A DNA stretch of 64,000 bases. Origin: Rhodovarius crocodyli. Its GTDB lineage: Bacteria; Pseudomonadota; Alphaproteobacteria; Acetobacterales; Acetobacteraceae. Location of the stretch: contig CAMDJV010000012.1 in assembly GCA_945901085.1 (NCBI GenBank), positions 1 through 64,000 on the forward strand, in the 5' to 3' direction. Under the pieces are notes generated by a model that made no database searches, was not told the origin of the DNA, and worked only from the letters and a program-made list of their open reading frames with translations. How positions within the stretch are numbered: position 1 is the stretch's first letter; the number at the start of each line of letters is the position of its first letter. Made by a program: the position numbers and the translations under genes. Shown piece by piece: positions 1 to 9,496 of this stretch.

Positions 1-1692
1 ATTCGCCTCGCCCAGCGCGCCCGCATGGGTTACGTGGCACAGGAAGCACCGGCCGGCCCCACCAATCTGCTCGACACCGTGCTGGCGGCTGATCTGGAGC
101 GCAGCGCCCTGCTGCTGGAGGCCGAAACCGCCACGGCCGACCGTGCGGGCGAAATCCATGACCGGCTGCAGGCCATAGGCGCCGATGCGGCGCCATCCCG
201 CGCCGCCACGGTGCTCGCGGGCCTCGGTTTCGACATGGCGGCGCAGATGCGCCCCGTCGGTGAATATTCCGGCGGCTGGCGGATGCGCGTGGCCCTCGCC
301 CAGGCGCTGTTTCTCGAGCCCGATCTGCTGCTGCTGGACGAGCCGACCAACCACCTAGACCTCGAAGCCGCGCTATGGCTGGAAAACTGGCTCATCAAAT
401 TTTCCGGGGCGGTGCTGCTGATCAGCCATGACCGCTTCCTGCTTGAGCGTGTGGCCGATGGCATTGTCCATCTCGATCAGCAGAAGCTGACTTTTTATCA
501 GGGCAATTTCGCCAATTTCGTGCGCGTCCGGGCCGAACGCAAAGCCCAAACCATCGCCAGCAACGCCAAGCTCTCGGCCGAGCGCGCGCATATGCAGGCC
601 TTTGTGGACCGCTTCAAGGCGCAGGCCAGCAAGGCGCGCCAGGCACAATCCCGCATCAAGGCGCTGGAGCGGCTGGGCCCGGAAGAGGCAGTGGTGGAGG
701 ATGTGGTCACCCGCTTCGAATTCCCCGCCCCGGCGGAATTGGCGCCACCCATGCTCACCATGCACAACGCCTCCACCGGCTATGCCGACCAGAAAGTGCT
801 TGGCGGCGTCTCACTGCGGCTCGACCAGGAGGACCGGATTGCCCTGCTGGGCGCGAATGGCAATGGCAAATCCACCCTGGCCAAGCTCTTCGCCGGAAGG
901 CTGCCGATCATGGGTGGCGAGGTGTTTCGCAACCCCAAGATGAAGGTTGGCTACTTCGCCCAGCACCAGGCGGAGGAGTTGAATATGGCGGGCACGCCGC
1001 TCACCCATATGTCGGATGCGATGCCGGCCGCGACGGTGACCCAGGCGCGGGCGCAATTGGCGCGCTTTGGCCTGGATCAGGACCGGGCGAATACCGTGGT
1101 CTCCTCCCTCTCGGGCGGCGAAAAGGCGCGGCTGCTGCTGGCGCTGACCACGCGCGACGCGCCGCAATTGCTGATCCTGGACGAGCCGACCAACCACCTC
1201 GATATCGACGCCCGCGACGCGCTGGTAAAGGCACTCAACGCCTATCAGGGCGCCGTGCTGCTGATCACCCACGACCCGCAAATGGTGGAGCTGGTGGCTG
1301 ACCGGCTCTGGCTGGTGGATGGCGGCACGGTGAAGCCCTTTGAGGGTGATCTGGACGAATATCGCAGCTTCCTGGCCGATAAGGCCCGCGGCGGCCCGCG
1401 CCCCAATGGCGCCCCCCCCAAGAAGGACGAGAAGCGCGAACGGGCGGAAAAACGCGCCTCCCTAGCGCCGATGCAGCAAAAGCTGAAACAATTGGAAACC
1501 GACATCGCCAAGCTGGAGGCCGAGGGCAAGATGCTGGCCAAGGCGCTCTCCGACCCCAAGCTCTATGCCAGCGGCAATACCGCGCTGATCGCCAAGGCGA
1601 CCACCCGGCAGAAAAGCGTGGCGCGGGAATTGGCCGGGCTGGAGGCGGCCTGGCTGGAGCTTTCGGAAAAGCTGGAAAGCCTGGCTGCCTAA
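1..1692 (+). CDS. ABC-F family ATPase (Uup/YheS-like), 5' end outside the window
   Basis: The reading frame is open from the first base, so the start lies upstream and the first Walker A is missing. What remains is soluble and has no membrane segments. It holds the first ABC signature (YSGGWRMR) with Walker B and the LLLLDEPTNHLDLEA stretch, the inter-domain linker, then a second complete ATPase domain with Walker A GANGNGKST, signature LSGGEKARLLL and another DEPTNHLDI. The last ~85 residues are charged and likely coiled coil, as in Uup/YheS. ABC-F proteins act on the ribosome or in nucleic-acid handling rather than in transport. The exact subfamily cannot be fixed from this fragment. Confidence 0.9.
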   Translation: MRLAQRARMGYVAQEAPAGPTNLLDTVLAADLERSALLLEAETATADRAGEIHDRLQAIGADAAPSRAATVLAGLGFDMAAQMRPVGEYSGGWRMRVALAQALFLEPDLLLLDEPTNHLDLEAALWLENWLIKFSGAVLLISHDRFLLERVADGIVHLDQQKLTFYQGNFANFVRVRAERKAQTIASNAKLSAERAHMQAFVDRFKAQASKARQAQSRIKALERLGPEEAVVEDVVTRFEFPAPAELAPPMLTMHNASTGYADQKVLGGVSLRLDQEDRIALLGANGNGKSTLAKLFAGRLPIMGGEVFRNPKMKVGYFAQHQAEELNMAGTPLTHMSDAMPAATVTQARAQLARFGLDQDRANTVVSSLSGGEKARLLLALTTRDAPQLLILDEPTNHLDIDARDALVKALNAYQGAVLLITHDPQMVELVADRLWLVDGGTVKPFEGDLDEYRSFLADKARGGPRPNGAPPKKDEKRERAEKRASLAPMQQKLKQLETDIAKLEAEGKMLAKALSDPKLYASGNTALIAKATTRQKSVARELAGLEAAWLELSEKLESLAA

Positions 1693-1782
1693 GCCACAAG
1701 TATCTCGCGCCCCGTTCATCGCTTGATTGCAAAACTGCATCATCACGGCACAATGCGTTCCGAACTCATGGAGAACCACAAA

Positions 1783-2346
1783 ATGGCCACCCTCACCCGC
1801 CTCGCCGCTTTGGCATTGATCGCAGCCCCCGGCGCCGCCCTGGCCCATACCGGCATTGGCAGCGTGCACGGCTTCTCGGCCGGGCTGCTCCACCCGCTGG
1901 GTGGCTTTGACCATGTGCTGGCGATGGTGGCGATTGGCCTTTGGGCCGGCGCCTCGGGCGGGGCGATGCGCTGGGCGCTGCCCACCGCCTTCCTCGTCGG
2001 CATGGCCGGTGGCGGGTTGCTGGGCATGGCGGGCCTCGGCATGCCGATGGTGGAGGCAGGCATCCTGGCCTCGCTGATCGTGCTGGGGGCGCTGGTCGCC
2101 TCGGGCGTGCGGGCCTCGGCCCTGGTGGCGCTGCCGATGGCGCTGCTCTTCGGCAGCCTGCATGGCCATTCGCATGGCAGCGAAGGCATGGTGAGCATGG
2201 GCTATGCTGCGGGCTTCATGCTGGCCACCGCGGTGCTGCATGGGCTGGGCCTGGCGCTCACCCAGGGCGTTGGCGCCCGCGCGGTGCGGCTGGCCGGCGG
2301 TGCCACGGCCTGCGCCGGCTTGGCGCTCCTGCTGGCCGGCGGCTGA
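1783..2346 (+). CDS. HupE/UreJ family membrane protein
   Basis: A 187-residue hydrophobic protein with a cleavable-looking signal (ends near ALAHTG) followed by about six membrane segments. The family hallmark is visible early: a His just after the signal, then HPLGGFDHVLAM, whose His and Asp residues are thought to bind metal. HupE/UreJ proteins are nickel or cobalt permeases, often beside hydrogenase or urease genes. Neither is present here, so the substrate is only inferred. The ATG at 1783 is preferred over an in-frame start 60 bases earlier because it places the signal peptide at the N-terminus. The gene ends 7 bases before the alcohol dehydrogenase gene and may be cotranscribed with it. 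Confidence 0.85.
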   Translation: MATLTRLAALALIAAPGAALAHTGIGSVHGFSAGLLHPLGGFDHVLAMVAIGLWAGASGGAMRWALPTAFLVGMAGGGLLGMAGLGMPMVEAGILASLIVLGALVASGVRASALVALPMALLFGSLHGHSHGSEGMVSMGYAAGFMLATAVLHGLGLALTQGVGARAVRLAGGATACAGLALLLAGG

Positions 2347-2353
2347 ACCCCCC

Positions 2354-3466
2354 ATGCAAACCCGCGCCGCCGTCGCCTGGGAGGCGGGCAAGCCGCTCAG
2401 CATCGAAACCGTGCATCTCGAAGGCCCCAAAGCCGGTGAGGTGCTGGTGGAAATCAAGGCCACCGGCCTGTGCCACACCGATGCCTATACGCTGAGCGGC
2501 GCTGACCCCGAGGGGTTGTTCCCCGCCATTCTGGGCCATGAGGGTGCGGGCATTGTGCGTGAGGTGGGCCCGGGCGTGACAACGCTGCGGCCGGGCGACC
2601 ATGTCATTCCGCTCTACACGCCGGAATGCCGGCAGTGCAAAACCTGTCTCTCCCGGCGCAGCAACCTCTGCACCTCGATCCGCGCCACCCAGGGCAAGGG
2701 GTTGATGCCCGACGGCACCAGCCGCTTCCGCTGTGAGCAGACCCAGGTCATGCACTATATGGGCTGCTCCACCTTCGCCAATTTCACCGTGCTGCCCGAG
2801 ATAGCGCTGGCAAAAATCCGGCAGGACGCGCCCTTCGACATCATCTGCTATATCGGCTGCGGCGTGACCACGGGGATTGGCGCGGTGGTGAATACCGCAA
2901 AAGTCTGGCCTGGTGCCAATGTCGCGGTGTTCGGCCTGGGCGGCATTGGGCTGAATGTGCTGCAAGGTGCCCGCATGGTCGGCGCCGACAAGATCATCGG
3001 CGTGGACATCAACCCGGCCCGGCAGGAGATGGCGCGGCAATTCGGCATGACCCATTTCATCAACCCCGATGAGGTGGGCCGCGACAAAGTGGTGCAGGCC
3101 ATTCAGGACATCACCGATGGCGGCGCCGATTTCAGTTTCGAATGCGTGGGCAATACCACGCTGATGCGCCAGGCGCTGGAATGCACCCATCGCGGCTGGG
3201 GCACCTCCATCATCATTGGCGTTGCCGCCTCGGGGCAGGAAATCGCCACCCGGCCCTTCCAACTGGTCACCGGGCGCAATTGGCGCGGCACGGCCTTTGG
3301 CGGCGCGCGCGGCCGCACCGATGTGCCCAAAATCGTTGATTGGTATATGGAGGGCAAAATCTCCATCGATCCGCTGATCACCCATCGCCTGACGCTGGAG
3401 CAGATCAACCACGGTTTTGACCTGATGCATGAAGGCAAAAGTATCCGCTCGGTGGTCATTTACTAA
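2354..3466 (+). CDS. frmA: S-(hydroxymethyl)glutathione dehydrogenase / class III alcohol dehydrogenase
   Basis: A 370-residue zinc medium-chain dehydrogenase. It oxidises the spontaneous glutathione-formaldehyde adduct with NAD, the core of formaldehyde detoxification, in the cytoplasm. Catalytic zinc ligands are seen at Cys40 (GLCHTD) and His62 in GHEGAG. The structural zinc cysteines are Cys92, Cys95, Cys98 and Cys106. The NAD-binding GLGGIG lies near residue 195. The ATG at 2354 gives the normal family N-terminus. The usual partner, S-formylglutathione hydrolase, is not adjacent; instead a TctC receptor follows after 64 bases. Confidence 0.95.
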   Translation: MQTRAAVAWEAGKPLSIETVHLEGPKAGEVLVEIKATGLCHTDAYTLSGADPEGLFPAILGHEGAGIVREVGPGVTTLRPGDHVIPLYTPECRQCKTCLSRRSNLCTSIRATQGKGLMPDGTSRFRCEQTQVMHYMGCSTFANFTVLPEIALAKIRQDAPFDIICYIGCGVTTGIGAVVNTAKVWPGANVAVFGLGGIGLNVLQGARMVGADKIIGVDINPARQEMARQFGMTHFINPDEVGRDKVVQAIQDITDGGADFSFECVGNTTLMRQALECTHRGWGTSIIIGVAASGQEIATRPFQLVTGRNWRGTAFGGARGRTDVPKIVDWYMEGKISIDPLITHRLTLEQINHGFDLMHEGKSIRSVVIY

Positions 3467-3530
3467 CGCGATATTGACCGGAGCGGCGGCTGGCCGCACA
3501 TATCCGGTTAAGATGCCGGAGTAGACGACC

Positions 3531-4493
3531 ATGCGCCTTGCCCGCCGAGCCCTGCTCGCCACGCCCCTGGCCGCAGCTGCGATTGTGCCGGCCTGGGCGC
3601 AGCCAGCGGCCCTGCGGGTGATTGTGCCCGCCCCCCCCGGTGGCAGCACCGATATCCTGGCCCGCTCCCTGGCCGAGCGCGCCTCCGCCGCCCTGGGCCA
3701 GCCCATCACCATTGATAATCGCGGCGGTGCCGGCGGCATTATCGGCACCGAGGCCGCATCGCGCGCCGCAGCGGATGGCAACACCATCATCCTCGGCCAT
3801 AACCAGACCCACGCCTCCAACCAATGGATGGCGCGCAACCTGCCCTATCACGTGGTGGAGAGCTTCGTGCCAGTCGCGCGCCTGGCCACGGTGCACCACG
3901 CCACGGTGGTGCCCATGGCCTCCCCGGCCACCAGCATGGCCGAGCTGGCCGCGATGGGGCGCAATGGCGGGCGGGTGAGCTACGCCTCCTCCCAGGCCGG
4001 CAGCGCCAGCCATGTCATTGCCGAAACCTTCGTCCGGCGTGAGCGGATGGACGCGACCCACGTGCCCTATCGCGGCGGCGGCCCGGCCACGACCGATACG
4101 GTGGCCGGCGTGGTGGATTTCTTTGTCTCGACCTGGCCGCAGGTGGTCAATCTGGTGCGCGAGGGCAGGCTGCGCGCGCTGTCGATCGGCGCTGGGGCGC
4201 GGATTGAGGGCTTCCCCAGCCTGCCCACCACCGCCGAGGCCGGGATGCCCTATATGGCGGTGGATGCCTGGTTTGGCCTTTTCGCCCCGCGCGGCATGCC
4301 ACAGGCCCAGGTGCTGCGCATCGCCACCGCCTTCCTAGGGGCGCTGGCCGACCCGGATAATGCCCGCCGGGTTGAGGCCGCCGGCTTTAATCAGGCGCCG
4401 ATGATGCCCGAGGATTTTGCAAGCTTCCAACGCGCCGAGGTGGCGCGCTGGCAGGAGATGGCGCAATTGACCGGGATTATGATGGACCCGTAG
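3531..4493 (+). CDS. Tripartite tricarboxylate transporter receptor (TctC/Bug family)
   Basis: A 320-residue periplasmic solute receptor. It has an N-terminal Arg-rich signal ending near AWA, then the family landmarks: APPGGSTD close to the start of the mature protein, DNRGGAGG, and HVPYRGGGP in the middle. These receptors deliver carboxylates or other small acids to a TctA/TctB membrane pair. No tctA or tctB is present in the window, so the substrate and partner are unknown. The 64-base leader after frmA carries a hairpin resembling the 3' half of a THI element (see findings). This is the first of five receptors of this family here. Confidence 0.92.
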   Translation: MRLARRALLATPLAAAAIVPAWAQPAALRVIVPAPPGGSTDILARSLAERASAALGQPITIDNRGGAGGIIGTEAASRAAADGNTIILGHNQTHASNQWMARNLPYHVVESFVPVARLATVHHATVVPMASPATSMAELAAMGRNGGRVSYASSQAGSASHVIAETFVRRERMDATHVPYRGGGPATTDTVAGVVDFFVSTWPQVVNLVREGRLRALSIGAGARIEGFPSLPTTAEAGMPYMAVDAWFGLFAPRGMPQAQVLRIATAFLGALADPDNARRVEAAGFNQAPMMPEDFASFQRAEVARWQEMAQLTGIMMDP

Positions 4494-4501
4494 GGGCCCG
4501 C

Positions 4502-5071
4502 TCAGCGCAGCCGCATCACCGGTACAAAACCCACCGTCAATTGCCCATCGCGCAGGCTGACTGGCACCTGCATATCGCGCCCCGCCGAAATACTGGGTGC
4601 CCCGGCCGAAAGCCCAGCGCGTCCGAGCAGCGAGGCCAGTTCAGCATGGCCCTCCATCCGCCCCCGCAGCGTGCCTTGCAGCCCGCCCAGATCATCGGGC
4701 TGCATTTCGCCGGTGCCGGAGAAGCGCAGCGGCCCCCACACCACTGAGAGGCCACGAATGTTCAGCGGGCCATTGGCGAAGGGCGGCATGCCAGCACCTT
4801 CCAACTCCGCATCCAGCGCGGTGATCGGCCCCAAACGGCTGCCGCGCGGGGTGATGTTGTTGCCGCTGACGCGCAGCACGCGCCATTCCGCAGGGCTCCA
4901 GCGCAGCAGCGCCCCCTCGGGCGATTGCGCCGCCAGGCCAGGCACGCTGAGTGGCCATTGGGTAACGGCCCAGCCCGCCGGCAGCAAAAGCGCCAGGGCG
5001 GCACTGGCACCCAGCCACACCAGGGCTACACCGAGCACCATCACCAGCAGAATACGGCGCAGCGCCCTCAT
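4502..5071 (-). CDS. Membrane-anchored protein of unknown function, coupled to holC
   Basis: A 189-residue protein with an N-terminal membrane segment (about residues 5-29) and a beta-rich, Gly-rich remainder that probably lies in the periplasm. The layout recalls GspN/DUF2125-type proteins, but I see no diagnostic motif and do not assign it. The start is chosen at 5071 because its ATG overlaps the holC stop (ATGA), which indicates translational coupling; a longer frame upstream would lie inside holC. It converges on the TctC receptor gene, ending 8 bases from that gene's end. Confidence 0.6.
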   Translation of the reverse strand: MRALRRILLVMVLGVALVWLGASAALALLLPAGWAVTQWPLSVPGLAAQSPEGALLRWSPAEWRVLRVSGNNITPRGSRLGPITALDAELEGAGMPPFANGPLNIRGLSVVWGPLRFSGTGEMQPDDLGGLQGTLRGRMEGHAELASLLGRAGLSAGAPSISAGRDMQVPVSLRDGQLTVGFVPVMRLR

Positions 5072-5508
5072 GCCTTGCGTTCCCAACCCTTTTCGCCTTG
5101 CTGCCAATAGGTGAGCGCATGGCCCGCCGCTTTGGCGCGCTTCCAGCGCTCACGCGCGGCTTGTAGCGCATTCTCGTCATTGCCGTCGAACAGGTCGAAG
5201 CCGCGCTGAAAGCGCGCCAGATGCGCGCTCTCCGCGCCATCGACCAAAAAGAGATGCGCCGCATCATTGGGGGCCGCGCCATCCTCGCTGGTGAGCCAGA
5301 TGGGCTGCAGCGCGGCATCGCCGGTGGCGGGGCTGCCATGCGGCAACCATTCGGCGGCGGCCCAGAGCGCGGTGTTCAGCGCCTCCAGCCGCTCGGCCGC
5401 GCCGCTCAGCACCATGGCCCGCGCCGGTATGGCCAGCACCCTTGCCAGCAATCTGGGCAAGGCCTGCTCCAATGTGCTGCGGGTGAGGTGATAAAAGCCG
5501 ATCTCCAT
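5068..5508 (-). CDS. holC: DNA polymerase III subunit chi
   Basis: A 146-residue protein with the HolC N-terminus (MEIGFYHLTRS), the central LLARVLA helix, and the C-terminal pattern of an FDLFDGND stretch followed by an amphipathic helix and WQQ. Chi links the clamp-loader complex to single-strand binding protein at the replication fork. In many alphaproteobacteria holC follows a leucyl aminopeptidase gene; here it has lost that neighbour and instead leads a two-gene unit with the membrane-anchored protein. Confidence 0.88.
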   Translation of the reverse strand: MEIGFYHLTRSTLEQALPRLLARVLAIPARAMVLSGAAERLEALNTALWAAAEWLPHGSPATGDAALQPIWLTSEDGAAPNDAAHLFLVDGAESAHLARFQRGFDLFDGNDENALQAARERWKRAKAAGHALTYWQQGEKGWERKA

Positions 5509-5567
5509 GGCATAATACTACGCGATTTTCGCTTGGCGCTCAGCCCCAGCCCGCGCCACATTATCGC

Positions 5568-7130
5568 ATGAACATCCGCATCCTCCTCTCCGCCCTGGCC
5601 ATGGCTGGCACCGCCGCCGCCCAGCCGGCGCTCACCATCGCCACCGGCGGCGCCTTCACCGCCATGGACCCGCATTTCCATGATCTGTCGCCCAATACGG
5701 CGCTGACCAGCCATGTTTTTGAATCGCTGGTGATGACCGACACCAATGGCCGCCCCATTCCCGGCCTGGCGCTGAGTTGGCAGCCGGTGGGCCCCACCAC
5801 CTGGGAGATCAAGCTGCGCCCGGGCGTCACCTTCCATGATGGCACGCCCTTCACCGCCGATGATGTGGTCTTCACCATGGGCCGCGCGCCCAATGTGACA
5901 GGCAGCCCCGCAAGCTTCGGCCAATATATCCGCCCGGTGACGCGCATTGAGGTGGTGGATACCCACACATTGCGCTTCCACAGCGAACGCCCGGTGCCGC
6001 TGATGCCGATGATGATGACCACCTATGCCATCATCAGCCGGAAGAATGGCGAGGGGATGGAAACCCGCGACTACAATTCCGGCCGCGCCGCGGTGGGCAC
6101 CGGCCCCTATCGCTTCGCCAGCTACACGCCCGGTGACCGTGCCAGTTTCGCCGCCAATGCCGCGCATTGGGCCGGCGCCCCCGCCTTCAGCCGGGTGACA
6201 TTGCGGATGATTCCCAATGACACGGCGCGCGTGGCGGCGCTGCGTGCTGGCGATGTCGATGCCATCGACAATGTGCCCACCCGCGATGTAGCGCAATTGC
6301 GGGCCGTGCCCGGCATCACCGTGCAAAGCCGGGTGGGGCAGCGGCTGATCTATCTCTACCCTGATGTCGGCCGCCAGATTTCACCGCATGTGACCGATCT
6401 GGCCGGCCGGCCCATTCCCAACCCGCTGCGCGATGTGCGAGTGCGGCGCGCGCTCAGCATGGCCATCAACCGCGAGGGCATCGCCCGCCAATTGATGGAA
6501 GGGTTTTCCGTGCCCGCCGGCCAGTTGATGCCCGAGGGCGCTTTGGGCTTTGATCCCGAGATCCGCCCCGAACGCTATGACGCGGTGGCTGCCAAACGCC
6601 TCATGACCGAGGCCGGCTACGCCGATGGCTTCGCCCTCACCCTGCATGGCCCCAATGACCGCTATGTGAATGACGAGGGCATTGCCCAGGCCTTAGCGCA
6701 AATGTGGGCGCGCATTGGCGTGCGGGTGAATGTGGCCACCATGCCCAGCAGCATGTTCTTCGCGCGAACCCCGCGCGATGAAAATTCGATGGCGCTGACC
6801 GGCTGGTCATCCTCAACCGGGGAGGCTGATACCTCGCTGATCAATATGGTGGCGACACCCATGCCCGAACGCGGTTGGGGCACCGTCGTGCGAGCAAGCC
6901 ACTATTCCAACCCCGAAACCGATGATCTGTTGTTGCGCGCACTCTCCACCCTGGAGCCCGAAGCCCGAGGCGCGCTCTACCGGCAGATCATCCGCCTGGG
7001 CGTGCAGCGCGACTTAGCCGTGATCCCCATTCATCATCAGGTGAATATCTGGGCCACGCGGGCGAATGTGCGCTATGCGCCGCAGATCTGGGAGAGGACA
7101 CGCGCCATGGAATTCACACCGGTGCAATAG
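5568..7130 (+). CDS. Family 5 extracellular solute-binding protein (peptide/nickel type)
   Basis: A 520-residue receptor with a short signal ending near TAAAQP. It has the family 5 signature region: [18 protein letters not shown], then [19 protein letters not shown] at about residues 82-101, and GTGPYRF near residue 180. Such proteins feed dipeptides, oligopeptides, nickel or opines to DppBCDF-type permeases. No permease or ATPase genes lie nearby, so it is an orphan component. It is convergent with rho, with a small GC hairpin between them. Confidence 0.92.
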   Translation: MNIRILLSALAMAGTAAAQPALTIATGGAFTAMDPHFHDLSPNTALTSHVFESLVMTDTNGRPIPGLALSWQPVGPTTWEIKLRPGVTFHDGTPFTADDVVFTMGRAPNVTGSPASFGQYIRPVTRIEVVDTHTLRFHSERPVPLMPMMMTTYAIISRKNGEGMETRDYNSGRAAVGTGPYRFASYTPGDRASFAANAAHWAGAPAFSRVTLRMIPNDTARVAALRAGDVDAIDNVPTRDVAQLRAVPGITVQSRVGQRLIYLYPDVGRQISPHVTDLAGRPIPNPLRDVRVRRALSMAINREGIARQLMEGFSVPAGQLMPEGALGFDPEIRPERYDAVAAKRLMTEAGYADGFALTLHGPNDRYVNDEGIAQALAQMWARIGVRVNVATMPSSMFFARTPRDENSMALTGWSSSTGEADTSLINMVATPMPERGWGTVVRASHYSNPETDDLLLRALSTLEPEARGALYRQIIRLGVQRDLAVIPIHHQVNIWATRANVRYAPQIWERTRAMEFTPVQ

Positions 7131-7133
7131 CGC

Positions 7134-7150
7134 GAGGGCCTTATGCCCTC
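7134..7150. terminator. Hairpin between convergent genes
   Basis: Arms GAGGGC and GCCCTC with a 5-base loop lie in the 34-base gap between the binding-protein gene (plus) and rho (minus). There is no T tract, so this is a weak candidate that could stop transcripts from either side. Confidence 0.35.
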
Positions 7151-7164
7151 ACGCCACGCCTTCA

Positions 7165-8439
7165 TCAGGTGTTCATCGCATCGAAGAAGTCGTTGTTGGT
7201 CTTGCTGTATTTCAGCTTGTCCAACAGGAACTCCATCGCATCCTGGGTGCCCATTGGGTTGAGGATACGCCGCAGCACCCACATCTTGCTGAGCGTGCCG
7301 CGATCCACCAGCAGCTCTTCCTTGCGGGTGCCGGATTTGGTGATGTCGATGGCGGGGAAGACCCGCTTATCCGACAGCTTGCGGTCGAGGATGATTTCGC
7401 TGTTGCCGGTGCCTTTGAACTCTTCGAAGATCACCTCGTCCATCCGGCTGCCGGTGTCGATCAGCGCGGTGGCGATGATGGTGAGCGAACCGCCCTCCTC
7501 GATATTGCGCGCCGCACCGAAGAAGCGCTTGGGGCGTTGCAGGGCATTGGCGTCCACGCCGCCGGTCAACACCTTGCCGCTTGATGGCACCACGGAGTTA
7601 TAGGCGCGGCCGAGGCGGGTGATCGAATCAAGCAGAATTACCACATCGCGCTTGTGCTCGACCAGGCGCTTGGCCTTTTCCAGCACCATTTCCGTCACCT
7701 GCACGTGGCGGGTTGCCGGCTCATCGAAGGTGCTGGCCACCACTTCACCGCGCACGGTGCGGGCCATATCCGTCACTTCCTCGGGGCGCTCATCGATGAG
7801 CAGCACCATGAGGAAGACTTCCGGGTGATTGGCCGAAATCGCCTTGGCGATGTTTTGCAGCATCACCGTCTTACCGGTGCGCGGGGGTGCGACGATCAGC
7901 GCGCGCTGGCCCATGCCGATGGGCGCAATCAGGTCAATCACCCGATGGGTGTTGTCCTTCTGCGGGCCCTTGCCCACGCTCTCGACAGTGTCGTTTTCCA
8001 TCTTGAGGCGGCGGGTGGGGTAGAGCGGCGTCAGATTGTCGAAATTGATGCGGTGGCGCAGCGCCTCGGGCGGCTCGAAATTGATCGAGTTGACCTTGAG
8101 CATGGCGAAATACCGCTCGCCATCTTTTGGGGCGCGAATCTGCCCCTCAACGGTGTCACCAGTGCGCAGTGCGAAGCGCCGCACCTGGGCCGGGGAGACA
8201 TAAATATCGTCAGGCCCGGGAAGGAAATTGGCCTGCGGGCTGCGCAAATAGCCAAACCCATCGGGCAGGATTTCCAGCGTGCCATCGCCATGAATCGCCT
8301 GGTCATTATCGGCCAGGGTCTTGAGGATGGCGAACATCATATCCTGCTTGCGCAGGGTGGAGGCGTTCTCGACCCCCACCTCCTCGGCGAAGGAGAGGAG
8401 TTCGGTGGGGCCTTTGGCCTTGAGGTCAGAAAGATGCAT
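7165..8439 (-). CDS. rho: Transcription termination factor Rho
   Basis: A 424-residue RNA-dependent helicase that ends untranslated transcripts. The Rho_N helical domain ([15 protein letters not shown]) comes first, then the cold-shock RNA-binding domain with GFGYLRSP, then the ATPase with Walker A APPRTGKT near residue 180, Walker [17 protein letters not shown], and the catalytic EEGGSLT region. The ATG at 8439 gives the family N-terminus; the 21 extra in-frame codons upstream are not conserved-looking. About 120 bases of untranslated leader separate it from the upstream protease gene. It is the last gene of a run leading away from the putative origin. Confidence 0.97.
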   Translation of the reverse strand: MHLSDLKAKGPTELLSFAEEVGVENASTLRKQDMMFAILKTLADNDQAIHGDGTLEILPDGFGYLRSPQANFLPGPDDIYVSPAQVRRFALRTGDTVEGQIRAPKDGERYFAMLKVNSINFEPPEALRHRINFDNLTPLYPTRRLKMENDTVESVGKGPQKDNTHRVIDLIAPIGMGQRALIVAPPRTGKTVMLQNIAKAISANHPEVFLMVLLIDERPEEVTDMARTVRGEVVASTFDEPATRHVQVTEMVLEKAKRLVEHKRDVVILLDSITRLGRAYNSVVPSSGKVLTGGVDANALQRPKRFFGAARNIEEGGSLTIIATALIDTGSRMDEVIFEEFKGTGNSEIILDRKLSDKRVFPAIDITKSGTRKEELLVDRGTLSKMWVLRRILNPMGTQDAMEFLLDKLKYSKTNNDFFDAMNT

Positions 8440-8558
8440 CGCGCGAGGAATATCCGGCGTTGATTCGCGTCGCGGTTCAGGAAGGGGCTGCTTGAACAGC
8501 AATAACCGCGGGGCGAGGAGGGTAAGGCGGCGGGTGGACCCCGAACGCAGGCTGGAAG

Positions 8559-9044
8559 TTAGGGATGCGAACCCGCCACGTCAACCGGGCGCTGAAAAGA
8601 TGCCCATAAAATCAGCGCGGAGACGACCAGCATCAGCATTGAGGAGACATCACCCAGCAGCAGATAAAACCCCACCGCAGCCGAATTATACCCGACATGA
8701 GCGCCAATAGAGACCAGCAGCGGCCACCGACCCAGCTGAGCATGCCGCCCCAAACCCCAATGGAACATCACCGAAATGATGAAGCCCAGCCCCGATCCCT
8801 CCTCCAGCCCAATCAGCTTGCCCAGCCCCTCCATAATGCCGAAATACAGCCCCACCTGACCCCAGGGTGCTGCCATCAGCCAGGCAAAGCCACGCTTGCA
8901 GCTTTCCTCCAGCACCGGCGCCACGGCCAGGATGAGAAACAGCATCGGGTCCTGCCGCGAGACCGGCGGCATGCCGCCCATCACCATCACCTCAATAAGG
9001 CTGCTCAGCAATGCAGCCAGAATGCCGGCAATGGCAGCGGCCAT
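8559..9044 (-). CDS. PrsW/CPBP-like intramembrane metalloprotease
   Basis: A 161-residue protein made almost entirely of membrane segments. It carries the spaced acidic and His motifs of this protease superfamily: Glu46-Glu47 in LEESCKR, Glu72, His95 in MFHWG, and His116 with Asn120 in GAHVGYN. These residues are the expected metal and catalytic set in PrsW and CAAX-protease-like families, which cleave membrane substrates such as anti-sigma factors. The start codon overlaps the hemJ stop by one base (TGATG), so it is coupled to hemJ. It is shorter than typical PrsW, and the substrate is unknown. The assignment rests on motifs only. Confidence 0.6.
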   Translation of the reverse strand: MAAAIAGILAALLSSLIEVMVMGGMPPVSRQDPMLFLILAVAPVLEESCKRGFAWLMAAPWGQVGLYFGIMEGLGKLIGLEEGSGLGFIISVMFHWGLGRHAQLGRWPLLVSIGAHVGYNSAAVGFYLLLGDVSSMLMLVVSALILWASFQRPVDVAGSHP

Positions 9045-9496
9045 CAGAAGGGCTTCACGATCACCATGATCACGATGATGATCATCAACAGCGTCGGCAC
9101 CTCATTCATGATCCGCCAGTAACGTTCCGTATGCACGCGTTCATCGGCCGCAAATTCCCGCCTCGCCTTCGACAGCACGCCGTGAAACCCCGTCATGGCC
9201 AGCACGCTGAGCAGCTTCAAATGCCACCAGCCGCTCGTCCAACTCACAATGCCGGGCGTGAGCACGAGGATCAGCCCAAGCAGCCAGGTGGCGATCATTG
9301 CCGGGTTCATGATGGCGCGCAGCAGCAACCGCTCCATCTTCATGAAGCGCGCACTCTCATCACCACCAGGGGCGATCTGGGTGTGATAAACATAAAGCCG
9401 CGGCAAATAGAATAGACCAGCCATCCAGGCCATCACCGCCATCAAATGGAAGGATTTTACCCAGAGATAAAACGGTGCCAGAAACTCAATCGTCAT
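9044..9496 (-). CDS. hemJ: Protoporphyrinogen IX oxidase HemJ
   Basis: A 150-residue membrane protein with four predicted segments. The N-terminal KSFHLMAVMAWMAGLFYLPR block with His17 is diagnostic of the HemJ (UPF0093) family, as is RYWRIMNEVPT near the C-terminus. HemJ carries out the six-electron oxidation of protoporphyrinogen IX to protoporphyrin IX, the step before ferrochelatase. hemH and hemE lie upstream in the same direction, although a HAD gene and a receptor gene intervene. Its start overlaps the receptor's stop by ATGA. Confidence 0.95.
   Translation of the reverse strand: MTIEFLAPFYLWVKSFHLMAVMAWMAGLFYLPRLYVYHTQIAPGGDESARFMKMERLLLRAIMNPAMIATWLLGLILVLTPGIVSWTSGWWHLKLLSVLAMTGFHGVLSKARREFAADERVHTERYWRIMNEVPTLLMIIIVIMVIVKPF

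Noticed and set aside
2258-3838. A 526-codon minus-strand open frame
   Set aside because: Antisense to frmA and a receptor gene, both with clear motifs.
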